NCBI GenBank assembly: GCA_016795035.1
Contig: JAEUIT010000019.1
Location: forward strand, 21,298-85,297
Reading direction: 5' to 3'
Source of the DNA: Phycisphaerae bacterium
Lineage (GTDB): Bacteria > Planctomycetota > Phycisphaerae > Phycisphaerales > SM1A02
DNA length: 64,000 nucleotides
Shown: one piece after another, positions 40,948-49,900 of the stretch
How the letters are laid out: each line of letters begins with the position of its first letter
Position numbering within the stretch: the stretch's first letter is position 1
Translations under genes and position numbers: made by a program
Notes under the pieces: model-generated
What the model was told of the DNA's origin: nothing
What the model saw: only the letters and a program-made list of their open reading frames with translations
Databases searched by the model: none

Positions 40948-42522
40948 TCAGCGCACGATCGGCAGCGTGGCCTTCGTGCCGAGTTCGTCGGTCGGCTGCG
41001 CGATCAGGTCGTAGCCGTCGGCGTCGACGATCGTGCAGCGGACGAGCGAGCCCGGCGCGAGCGCCTCGCGGCTCATGACGTAGGTGAGCGAGTCGATCTG
41101 CGGCGCCTGGAAGTACGCCCGGCCGGTGAAGAGCGCGCCGCCCGCGGTGACGCCCGCGGTCTTGCGGCCCTTCGTGCGCCCGGCGGCGGGGCCGTCGATC
41201 AGGACGTCGAACTGCACCGCCTGCTCGGCGAGGTACTTCGCCTGGTCGAACGCGACTTCCTGCTGCGCGAGCATGAGCTCCGCTTCGCGCTCGACCTTGA
41301 TCTCGTCGGCAACGTGGAGATCGGGATCCTCGTCCATCGTGCCGGCCGGGGTGCCGTCCTCGCGCGAGTAGCGGAAGACGCCCATCATGTCGAAGCCGAA
41401 CTCGCGCACGACTTCGAGCAACTCCTCGTGATCGTCCTGCGTTTCGCCGGGGAAGCCGGTGATGAACGTGGTACGGATCGCGATGCCCGGGATGCGCTCG
41501 CGGAGCTTCTCGAGGAGTTCGAGCTGCGCATCCTTCGACGTGTGCCGCCGCATCGCCTTGAGCATGCGGTCGCTCATGTGCTGCAACGGCATGTCGATGT
41601 ACTTGACGATGCCCTCAAGCCGCGCGATCGCGTCGATCATGTCGTCGGTGAAGTTCGACGGGTACGCGTACATCAGCCGCATCCACGGCCGGCGATCCGG
41701 GCTCGCGAACTCCTTCGACACGCGGTCGAGCGACTCGAGCAGTCCGACGAGGCCTTCGTCGAAGCCGATGTCCATCCCGAAGCTGGTCGTGTCCTGGCCG
41801 ATCAGGTTCACCTCGAACGCGCCGTCGGCGAGGAGCTGTCGCGCCTCAGCCTCGATCGTCGCGAGCGGCTTCGAGCGCATCTTGCCGCGGATCGACGGAA
41901 TCGTGCAGAAGGCGCAACGCTGGTTGCAGCCTTCGGAGATCCGCAGGTAGGCCCAGTGCTTGGGCGTGAGGCGGAAACGACGAGAGTCGTCCTCGAAGTA
42001 GCCGACGCCCTTGCCGTCCTTCCCGTTCACGGTGAGGCCGACGACGTTCTTGCCGCGCTCGCTGGCGGCCTGGAGCGCGTTCGCGGCGATCCAGTAGCGA
42101 GGCCGTTCCGACGCGTCGGGCAGGCGCTCGCGCGGGACCGGGCTCACGGCGTCGAGCACGTGGTCGCGGTCGAAGACGCCGATCATCGCGTCGATGCCCG
42201 GCGCCCATTCGAGGAGCTTCGTGCGATGCCGCTGCACGAGGCAGCCTGCAACGACGACTCGCTTGATCTCGCCGCGCTCCTTGCGCCCGATCGCCTCGCG
42301 GATCACGTCGAGCGACTCGTCCTTGCTCGCCTCGAGGAAGCCGCAGGTGTTGATGACGATCGCGTCGGCGGCTTCGTCGGTGTCGACGAGGCGATAGCCG
42401 CTGTCCGCGAGGACGCCGAGCATCTTCTCGCTGTCGACGAGGTTCTTCGGGCAGCCGAGCGACACGAACGCGACCTTCGTGTCGGCGGTCGCCGGCGCAT
42501 CCGCCTTCTTGGCCGAACTCAC
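40948..42522 (-). CDS. rimO: Ribosomal protein uS12 (Asp) methylthiotransferase RimO
   Basis: 524 residues. A radical-SAM enzyme with two iron-sulfur clusters. N-terminal UPF0004 Cys: SLGCPKNLVDSE, NTCGFLEASKDES, AGCLVQRHR. Radical SAM motif EGCNQRCAFCTIPSIRGKMR. The C-terminal TRAM-like part ends in LIAQPTDELG. About 80 residues longer than the ~440-residue E. coli enzyme. The start is GTG at 42522 (VSSAKKADAP), overlapping the stop of the upstream gene as GTGA; the longer frame is antisense. Confidence 0.93.
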   Translation of the reverse strand: MSSAKKADAPATADTKVAFVSLGCPKNLVDSEKMLGVLADSGYRLVDTDEAADAIVINTCGFLEASKDESLDVIREAIGRKERGEIKRVVVAGCLVQRHRTKLLEWAPGIDAMIGVFDRDHVLDAVSPVPRERLPDASERPRYWIAANALQAASERGKNVVGLTVNGKDGKGVGYFEDDSRRFRLTPKHWAYLRISEGCNQRCAFCTIPSIRGKMRSKPLATIEAEARQLLADGAFEVNLIGQDTTSFGMDIGFDEGLVGLLESLDRVSKEFASPDRRPWMRLMYAYPSNFTDDMIDAIARLEGIVKYIDMPLQHMSDRMLKAMRRHTSKDAQLELLEKLRERIPGIAIRTTFITGFPGETQDDHEELLEVVREFGFDMMGVFRYSREDGTPAGTMDEDPDLHVADEIKVEREAELMLAQQEVAFDQAKYLAEQAVQFDVLIDGPAAGRTKGRKTAGVTAGGALFTGRAYFQAPQIDSLTYVMSREALAPGSLVRCTIVDADGYDLIAQPTDELGTKATLPIVR

Positions 42523-43010
42523 CGCATGCCTCCTTGCATGTTGTCGAGCGCCTGCGTGAATTGGTTGTACATGGGGATCAGGACGCAGAGGCCGGCGACG
42601 GCCGCGATGATGGCGAGCACGTTGACGATCACCCCCACGAGGCCGAGCTGGTGGGAGCGCTCGTCGGTCGACTTCATCGCGATCCGCGAGAGGAAGATCC
42701 CCGGCACGGCGGTGAAGAACCCGCAGCAGAAGAGGCCGAGGACGCCGAGCACCAGCCCCCACACGGCGTACATGAAGTCCTTGGAGTTGCCGCTTGCCTG
42801 CGGCGCGGTCGTCATCGGTCGCGGCGGCGCGGCGGAGAGGCCGAGCGCGGCGGCGATCGTCGTCCACTCGGTGTCGCGCTCGCCGCGCAGGTAATCGGTG
42901 GCGACCACGTGACCGGTGCGCAGGTACTCGCGCACTTCCGCGGCCGAGTACGGACCGAAGGTCTGCCCGTCACGGCCGACCCAGTATTGGACGTTTTCGT
43001 CGAGGCTCAT
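42519..43010 (-). CDS. GYF-domain membrane protein
   Basis: 163 residues. An N-terminal GYF_2-type domain reads VQYWVGRDGQTFGPYSAAEV (about residues 7-60). A Pro/Ala linker leads to two membrane segments (MYAVWGLVLGVLGLFCCGFF and VIVNVLAIIAAVAGLCVLI), as in DUF4190 proteins. Its stop overlaps the rimO GTG start, so the genes are coupled. The neighbour at 43062 has the same plan. Function unknown. Confidence 0.8.
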   Translation of the reverse strand: MSLDENVQYWVGRDGQTFGPYSAAEVREYLRTGHVVATDYLRGERDTEWTTIAAALGLSAAPPRPMTTAPQASGNSKDFMYAVWGLVLGVLGLFCCGFFTAVPGIFLSRIAMKSTDERSHQLGLVGVIVNVLAIIAAVAGLCVLIPMYNQFTQALDNMQGGMR

Positions 43011-43061
43011 GGCGTCGTAGCGCGAGTCCGAGCGGCGAGGGTTCCGGCCAGCGCGAACCGC

Positions 43062-43553
43062 TTACCCTATCAGGAGCGTGAAGACGAGGAGGGCGACCCC
43101 GAGGAGGGTGCCGATCGTGCCGCCGATGATCCCGACGGTCGCTCGAAACATTCCCGCCTGATCCTTGCGCAACGTGCGGATCGCGAAGACGCCAAGCCCG
43201 ATCGCCAGCGGGCCCGTGACGAACATGATGAGGCTGATAAGCCCGAGGTACCCGGCGATGAGCGCCAGCGGGTTCACGTTGACGGGAAGGGCGACCTCGA
43301 GCGTGCGGTTTCGGACCGCATTCGGGGCCGGCTCGCTTTCCGCGATCGCCCGCACCGTCGGCGGCGCGGAGACCGGTCCCGAGAGCGTCTCGCGGAGCGT
43401 GCCCCAGTTGGTCTCGGCGCCGTCGGACTCGCGCACCAGGCGATCGAGCCGAGAGACGCGGCCGTCGCTCTCGTGGCGCACCAGCTCGCGCAGGCCGTAG
43501 GGGCCGTAACGGACACCGGCGCGAACGAGGAAGTAACGAGCGTCAGTCGTCAT
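43062..43553 (-). CDS. Second GYF-like membrane protein
   Basis: 163 residues. An N-terminal GYF-like domain (RYFLVRAGVRYGPYGLRELV) is followed by a linker and a two-helix membrane part (LIAGYLGLISLIMFVTGPLA and IIGGTIGTLLGVALLVFTLL). Same length and layout as the gene downstream, with low sequence identity by eye, so the pair probably arose by an old duplication. 51 bases separate them. Function unknown. Confidence 0.78.
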   Translation of the reverse strand: MTTDARYFLVRAGVRYGPYGLRELVRHESDGRVSRLDRLVRESDGAETNWGTLRETLSGPVSAPPTVRAIAESEPAPNAVRNRTLEVALPVNVNPLALIAGYLGLISLIMFVTGPLAIGLGVFAIRTLRKDQAGMFRATVGIIGGTIGTLLGVALLVFTLLIG

Positions 43554-43726
43554 GGCGAGTCCGTGGGCGGCGCGAGCGAGCGCCGATCGGTCCGCTGCAT
43601 TCGGCCGCCGCCGCGGCGCGGCCCGACAAGCCTAGGCCGGCGGGACTGCGGCGCGCGGAACGCACCTGCAACGTGGACACGATACCGAACGTGCCGCGAT
43701 CGGTCGCGGAGCGCCTCGACGGAGGC

Positions 43727-44356
43727 CTAACGCCGGTAGAGTCCGCGTGCGCGAATGGCCTGGGCGACCTCGGGATCGAGGAGCTCGGCGACGCGGGTCT
43801 CGTCGCCTGCGGCGAGCGCCGCCCGGACTTCGGTCGAGCTGAGGTCGGCGGCGGACACGGGGAGGACGCGCCCGACCCACGTCTCCGGGTCGTCGAAGCG
43901 CTCGGCGAACGCCTGGCGGAGCGACTCCCGATCGTGGGGCGGCCGAACGACGATCGCGGGCGGCGCCTTCCGCACCACCTCGCTCCACGCGCGCCAGGTG
44001 GGAAGGTTCAAGGCCTGGTCGCTCCCGATCAGGAGCCGCAGGTTGGTGTGCCCGAGCCGCGCGAGCTCCTCGAGCGTGTCGATCGTGTAGGACGGCGGCC
44101 CGCGTCGCACCTCGAGGTCAAGCACCCGCGCCCGCGGTTCCTTGGCGAACGCGATGCGTACGAGCGCGAGCCGATCCTCGGCTGCAACGGGGAGTGCGCT
44201 CGCGCGTTGCGGATTGAGCGCCGCCGGAATGACGAGAATCGCGGCGGCGCCGAGCGCGTCCGCGGCCCGCGACGCCATCTCGACGTGCCGCCGATGCGGC
44301 GGATCGAAGGTGCCGCCGAAGACCAACTCGACGTTGCGGGCGTCATCTGGCGCCAT
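43727..44356 (-). CDS. nadD: Nicotinate-nucleotide adenylyltransferase
   Basis: 209 residues. It makes deamido-NAD from nicotinate mononucleotide and ATP. The nucleotidyltransferase motif VFGGTFDPPHRRHVEMA and the closing LSSTEVRAALAAGD define it. The usual PIHxGH is PPHRRH here. Further motifs: PSYTIDTLEEL and LLIGSDQALNLPTW. The ATG at 44356 is chosen because it lies directly before the motif; it overlaps the preceding gene by 14 bases. Confidence 0.9.
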   Translation of the reverse strand: MAPDDARNVELVFGGTFDPPHRRHVEMASRAADALGAAAILVIPAALNPQRASALPVAAEDRLALVRIAFAKEPRARVLDLEVRRGPPSYTIDTLEELARLGHTNLRLLIGSDQALNLPTWRAWSEVVRKAPPAIVVRPPHDRESLRQAFAERFDDPETWVGRVLPVSAADLSSTEVRAALAAGDETRVAELLDPEVAQAIRARGLYRR

Positions 44357-45026
44357 GCGGAGAGCGTACGTCCTCGACGATCGCACGCACGGACCGCATC
44401 GCGAGCGTGGTGCGGCGACCGAGTTCGCGAAGCGCCGGTATGAGGTTCGGGCGCCGCGCGAGGAACGCCGCGGTGCGAAGCGGCCGCAGACCGCCCATCG
44501 GCGTCACGAGCGACGCGAGGCCCTTGGGAAGCGCGTCGTCCACGCCGTCGCTCACGCCGCGCACGATCGTGAGCCGCCACTCCCGCTCGGTCGCCGCGGC
44601 GACGAACGCATGCGATTCCATGTCGACGATGTCGGCGCCGGACCGCTCGGCGAGCGCCCGCTTTTCGGCGGGGGTCGACACCACCCGATCGACGCCCACG
44701 ACCGTCCACGCGGCTCCTGCGTCGAAGGTCGCGGCGACGCGCCCGTCGGGCGCTCGGACTTCCGAAACGATGCGGGCCAGTCCGATCGACGCCGACGCGC
44801 GAAGTCCGCCCGCGACACCGGCGACGATCACGTGCGTGCCGCGCGGCAAGGCTGCGGTCGTCGCCCAGGTTCGCACGGCGGACGGACCCGGCCCGCACAC
44901 CACGACCGGACCGTCGATCCGACCGAGCGCCCGGCGCTCGAACGTGGTCGGAACGACGACCACCGCCCGTTCCGGTTCGGGCGCGGGGTCGACGACGCTC
45001 GCGGTATCCGAGGCGTGCCTGCGCAT
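44343..45026 (-). CDS. Nucleoside phosphorylase-like protein (HpnG/MTA-SAH nucleosidase type)
   Basis: 227 residues. VIVAGVAGGLRASASIGLARIV is the phosphorylase core; DIVDMESHAFVAAATER is the substrate-binding motif with the conserved Glu, and RGVSDGVDDALP follows. The size and motifs fit the hopanoid-associated phosphorylase HpnG or futalosine/MTA nucleosidases; they cannot be separated here. Start ATG at 45026. Overlaps nadD by 14 bases, so the two are likely cotranscribed. Confidence 0.78.
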   Translation of the reverse strand: MRRHASDTASVVDPAPEPERAVVVVPTTFERRALGRIDGPVVVCGPGPSAVRTWATTAALPRGTHVIVAGVAGGLRASASIGLARIVSEVRAPDGRVAATFDAGAAWTVVGVDRVVSTPAEKRALAERSGADIVDMESHAFVAAATEREWRLTIVRGVSDGVDDALPKGLASLVTPMGGLRPLRTAAFLARRPNLIPALRELGRRTTLAMRSVRAIVEDVRSPHGAR

Positions 45027-45096
45027 AGGGCGAGGAAGCTACCCGTTCGCGATCGCTCGAGGTCGGGCGTCGCGTCGGAGGATCTCGCGCGGGCAC

Positions 45097-45126
45097 TTGG
45101 CGAGAAGGGGGGGCACGCGGTATGCT
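45097..45126 (+). promoter_or_regulatory. Candidate promoter of the tRNA-Glu genes
   Basis: TTGGCG (45097-45102) and TATGCT (45121-45126) are separated by 18 bases and lie 17 bases before the first tRNA. A TATATT stretch at 45303-45308 before the second tRNA could be a second promoter, without a clear -35. Confidence 0.45.
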
Positions 45127-45142
45127 TCGCCCGCCTTCTGAC

Positions 45143-45217
45143 GGCCCCATCGTCTAGTCCGGTTCAGGACACATCCCTCTCACGGATGGAACAGGGGTTC
45201 GAATCCCCTTGGGGTCA
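45143..45217 (+). tRNA. tRNA-Glu (anticodon CTC)
   Basis: 75 bases. Acceptor GGCCCCA pairs with TGGGGTC, the T arm is GGGGTTCGAATCCCC, and the anticodon stem CATCC/GGATG encloses loop CTCTCAC with anticodon CTC at 45179-45181. The 3' CCA is not encoded. Confidence 0.97.
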
Positions 45218-45363
45218 TTCGCGACGTGCGTCTCCCGCCGCAGCCGGCACGCCCGGTGCGACTCGTCGCGAGTGCCGAGACTGCAGGTTTTCCGTTCGTC
45301 GCTATATTCTCCGCCTCTCCTCGCCGCCCGCGTGCGGATGGCAGGGACACGAGAAGTCTGACC

Positions 45364-45438
45364 GGCCCCATCGTCTAGCCCGGTCTAGGACACCTCCCTT
45401 TCACGGAGGTAACAGGGGTTCGAATCCCCTTGGGGTCA
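45364..45438 (+). tRNA. tRNA-Glu (anticodon TTC)
   Basis: 75 bases. Same acceptor and T arm as the gene 146 bases upstream; anticodon stem CCTCC/GGAGG encloses CTTTCAC with anticodon TTC at 45400-45402. CCA is not encoded. The two genes are a duplication with changes mainly in the D and anticodon arms. Confidence 0.97.
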
Positions 45439-45530
45439 TTCCGCCGCGTGCGTGCCTGACGTGGACCGTCGGCCGCACGCGTTCGCGTGAGGCCCAGAAA
45501 CGCTTGGGCCCGCCTTTGGGAGGTACATCG

Positions 45531-46049
45531 ATGGCTCGTCCGCTCTTCGCCGTCTTCAGTTCGGTCGCCATCGTGACGGCGCTCGGCTTTTCGACCGTGC
45601 TCGCCACGCAGTCGACGCCGCACGCCCAGAACCCTCCCGCCCAGCTCGAAACCGTGCCCGCGCAGCCGCGCGTGCCTGACGTCGTCGTTCGCGGCGAAGC
45701 GGTGACGCTGAACCTCCCCGTCGTCGGCAACGCCGGCGCCGTGAAGCAGTGGCGCGTCGCCCGCGTCGATCGCGTCGAGAACGTCCTCAACTCGCCCGAC
45801 ATCATCGTCCACCTGCGACTCAGTGACGGCACCATCGTCCAGGTCCCGGGTCCGGCCGCGCCGCTCGACGACCTTGCCCGCCAGTCCGGCTGGGTGATCT
45901 CGCCGGGCAAGGCGACGGCGACGCGCAACGACTACATCGAGCGCATGGTCGCCTTCGACGTCGACGCAAACGGTCGCCTCATCGCGATGGCGAGCCTCGA
46001 GCCGGTGCAGCGGAACCGCAATCGCCTGCGCCGCGCGCTCGGCGGCTGA
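45531..46049 (+). CDS. Secreted protein of unknown function
   Basis: 172 residues. Signal segment FAVFSSVAIVTALGFSTVLA followed by a Pro/Gln-rich stretch. The mature domain is beta-rich (VVVRGEAVTLNLPVVGNAG, DIIVHLRLSDGTIVQVPG) and ends with a basic tail RNRNRLRRALGG. No family recognised. A clear GGGAGG ribosome site precedes the ATG at 45531. Confidence 0.65.
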   Translation: MARPLFAVFSSVAIVTALGFSTVLATQSTPHAQNPPAQLETVPAQPRVPDVVVRGEAVTLNLPVVGNAGAVKQWRVARVDRVENVLNSPDIIVHLRLSDGTIVQVPGPAAPLDDLARQSGWVISPGKATATRNDYIERMVAFDVDANGRLIAMASLEPVQRNRNRLRRALGG

Positions 46050-46069
46050 AACGCGGAGCGACGCCGCGG

Positions 46070-46624
46070 ATGTGCTACCCGTTCGTTCTTCCCGCGCAGG
46101 TCACCTTTCTTCTCCTCGTCCTCTCCGTGATCGTCGCGATCCTTGTCGCGCCGAAAGCGGGGGCCCGACGCTGGGCCGCGGGCGTCGCGACCGGGTTGGT
46201 CGGTGTCTTCCTCTTCGTGCCGACGTGCATCGGCGTCGGGTTCGCGTTGGACCCGATCCGCTACGGTGAGTTTCACTACGCCACCGCCAAAGAGGCGGGA
46301 GAGCGTCATGGGCGGCTGCCGCCACAAGCGGTCGACATCACGTTGCACGCGTATGCGTCGGGACACGACGCGCGATTCACGATCGACGAGGACGACCTGC
46401 GCGAGTGGTGGCGCACGTTCCCGCCGTCGACCTACTCAGGACCGCAACCGTCAACGCCAGAGGCGGTGGCCGAGTCCCTGCCTTCGCACTTCGGGCGATA
46501 TGGCTGGACGCCGCCCCGTGACACCGTGGTGTTCGAAGGGCCGAGGGCGGCGAACGCCGCCGGTTTCACGATCTGGTACTCGCCGAGCGAGCGGGTGGCG
46601 TATCTCAGCGCGGCCTATTGGTAG
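46070..46624 (+). CDS. Membrane protein of unknown function
   Basis: 184 residues. Two N-terminal membrane segments (VTFLLLVLSVIVAILVAPKA and VATGLVGVFLFVPTCIGVGF) are followed by a soluble domain with DLREWWRTFPPSTY and GFTIWYSPSERVAYLSAAYW at the end. No family recognised. It follows the previous gene by 20 bases, so the two may be cotranscribed. Confidence 0.6.
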   Translation: MCYPFVLPAQVTFLLLVLSVIVAILVAPKAGARRWAAGVATGLVGVFLFVPTCIGVGFALDPIRYGEFHYATAKEAGERHGRLPPQAVDITLHAYASGHDARFTIDEDDLREWWRTFPPSTYSGPQPSTPEAVAESLPSHFGRYGWTPPRDTVVFEGPRAANAAGFTIWYSPSERVAYLSAAYW

Positions 46625-46963
46625 CCGGGCACCTTTCGCTAGCGCTGCGCTCACGGTCCCTGCCGAGGGTTCCGGAGCCAGATCGGTCTCCCGCTCCGCC
46701 TCCGAGGAGTGTCGGACGCCCCTCATGGGACGACGGCTCTCTGCGTTGCAGCCAATAAAAGCGCGTCATCAATAGTTTTCGATTGCAACGACGAGACGGC
46801 GGCCATACGTTGCCATCGTCGTCGCGAGGAGGCGAGGGCGACGGCCGCGACGCTCCGCGTTGCGGATGTCTGGCGTGCGTCGTGCCGTCGGGTGCGTTGT
46901 CGGCGGCATGCGCGATTCGCGGAAGCGCCCCGCGTTCCACTCAAGGTTGCTCGAGAGGTGTCC
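46625..46963 (+). other. Intergenic leader of the giant surface protein gene
   Basis: No gene seen in 339 bases. An A/T-richer stretch (46751-46781) sits between two copies of the CTGCAACG family (46739-46753 reverse, 46781-46795 forward with one mismatch), which face each other. It may hold the promoter; no strong -35/-10 pair was found. Confidence 0.5.
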
Positions 46964-49900
46964 ATGTCGGAATCTTCCGTACGACGTAGCCGATCCGGTC
47001 TCTCGATCACGTCTCTCGCGAGTGTCGCGGCACTCGGAGTCGGTGCGGTCAGTATCGGAGGCGTGCATGCCACGGCGGCCGCAGCCATCATCTATGTGGA
47101 CGACTCGACGCCGACGAGCGGCAACGGCCTTTCGTGGGCAACGCCGTTTCGTCACTTGACCGACGCGCTCGCCTACGCGGCGATCCCGGCAAACGGCGTG
47201 ACCGAGATCCGCGTCGGTCAAGGCACGTATCGCACCGATCAATCGAACGCGGCGCCTGCGGGATCGAACGACAGCAGTGCCGCCTTCCTGCTCGTGAGCG
47301 GCGTCTCGATTCGTGGCGGATACGCCGGCTTCGGCGCGAACGATCCGAACTTTCGCAATGTCGCCGCGCAGCCGACCGTGCTGACGGCCGAGATCGGTGT
47401 CGCGGGGACGCTCAGCGACAACTCCTACTCGGTGCTGCGCGGATCGGCGTCGACGAACAACGTCACGCTCGACGGTTTGACCATTCGCGATGGGTACGCG
47501 GACGATTCGGGCCCGGGCCTCGGCGATTTCAAGCGCTTCGGCGGCGGCGTCTTCATGCCCAATGGCTCCTTGACGCTCGTTGCATGCACGCTGACGAACA
47601 ACTGGTCGACCGACTCCGGTGGTGCGATCTACGCCCAAGGCGCGCTGACCGTGAATGACTGCACATTCACTGCGAACGCTGCCATGATCGGTACGGGCGG
47701 CGCGATCTCCGCTGGCACGACCGGGATCGTCTCCGTGACCAACACGGTCTTCGCGAACAACTCGGCGAAGGGAGTGGGCGGGGCCGTGTTCGTCTTCGGC
47801 AGGACGGCGACGTTCACCGGATGCACGTTTACGAACAACGTCGCGACGGGTCCCGGCGGCTATTACGTCTCGTTCAATTCCGGTGGAGCGATCTGGGGCG
47901 ATCAGGCAAGCATCATCCTCACCGGGGCGCCGAACACGTTCGAAGGGAATAGCGCCCAACAGGGCGGCGCCATCGCGCTTCGCAACTCCACGCTGGACGC
48001 CACGAACGCGGTCTTCTTCGACAACGATGCCAAGCTCGGCGGCGCGATCTTCCGCGAGACGCAGGCTGTCACGCTGACGTCGTGCACCTTCGAGCAGAAC
48101 GTCGCGCTCGCCGACGGCGGCGCCATCTTCGATTCGAGCGGCTCAGCCCCGGTCACGATCAACGGGTCGACCTTCACCTCCAATGTGGCGTCTCGAGGCG
48201 GCGCGATTCACGGCAATAGCCAAGGCGGGCCGTTCATCATCAATGGCTCGACGTTCACGTCGAATCAGTCGCTCTCGACGCTCACGAACGAAGGAGGCGG
48301 CGCGATCGTCTTCACTGGAGGAACGATCACGGACTCGGAGTTTGTCAGCAACTCCGCGCTCCATGACGGCGGCGCCGTCAGCGCCGGTCTCGATGCCAAG
48401 CTGGTCGCATGCACGTTCACCAAGAACTCGGCCAATGCGTCGGGTGGCGCGCTCGTCGCGCGCGACACGGTCACGATCGACGGCTGCGTCATCGAAGGTA
48501 ACTCCGCTGCCTATGGCGGCGGACTCGTTCTTCGCGGGAGCGGATCCAATCCTCGCATCAAGAACACGTTGATCATCGACAACTACGCGAGTGCGAGCGG
48601 CGGCGGCATCTTCGTCGAATCGGGGAGCGGCCTTGTCGCAACGACGCGTATCGCGGGGAACACGGCGGTCGATTCCGGCGGCGGCGTGAGTCGGCCAAGC
48701 AACGGCAAGACGACGCTCGTGAGCTGTCTCGTGAGCGGCAATTCCGCATCGAGCGGCGGCGCGGGGCTCGCAGGGACAAACGGCGGCACATTGCGCTGGG
48801 TCGGTTGCACGATCGTGGGCAACACCGCAACGGGCCTCGGTGGCGGATTGCGAGCCGACGTGGGCGTGCATGAAATCAGCGGGACGATTCTGTGGGCAAA
48901 CTCCGATAGCGCGGGCAGCATCCAGTCGTCGCAGATCTCGGGCCCATCGAACTGGTTGGCGATCGACCACTCGTGCGTGCAAGGCTGGACCGGCAGCATT
49001 CCCGGGGCCGGCAACATCGGAAGCAATCCGCTCTTCGTGGACCTCGACGGTGCCGACGACACGTTCGGCACGCTCGACGACTCGGCGATCGTCGCCGAGC
49101 GTTCGCCGTGCCTCGATGCCGCCGTCTCGTCGGCACTCCCGCCCGACACGAGTGACCTCGACCTCGACGGCAACCTCACCGAGCTCTCGCCGCTCGATCT
49201 CGACGGCGGCGTGCGCGTGTCGAACTTCGTGATGGACATGGGCGCCGCAGAGATTCAGTCCATCATCGGGCCCGGCGTCTACATCGGGCCGCCCGGGGGA
49301 AGCTGGTTCACCGCGGCAAACTGGGCCGGAAACGCAGTGCCCTCGCCGACCACCGACGTCTCGATCTCCGTGCAGGTGCTGATCGGGAGCGCCGGCGCCG
49401 TGGCGAAGAGCGTGGAGATTGCCGCTGGCGGGGCGCTCGTCATGAATGGCTCCTCGACGCTCACCGCGAGCAGCCTGTCGGTCTCGAGCGGTGGCTCTCT
49501 CACGATGAATTCGCTCTCGACGCTGACGGCGCCGTCGATCGCGTTCGTCAGCGGATCGACGTTCACATGGAACGGCGGAACGATGGTCGTCTCCGCGGGC
49601 GGAAATCTGGTTTCGGCCGCGTCGATCAGCTACGGCTGCGGCGCCTCGAACGCCTTCCTGCGGCTGGAAGGCGGCGCAGTCGCGACGATGCCGTCGCTCA
49701 CGATGTGCCAACGCGCGAATCTCCGCGGGACGGGCACCGTGAATGCGAACGTTTCGAATGGGGGCATCATCGCGCCGGGAATCACGCCTGCAACGGGGAG
49801 TATCCAGATCGTTGGCAACTACTCGCAGAGTTCGGGAGGCAAGGTCGAGTTCGACGTCGCCTCCTATGCGCCAGGTGCCGCGTACGACACGCTCAGCGTT

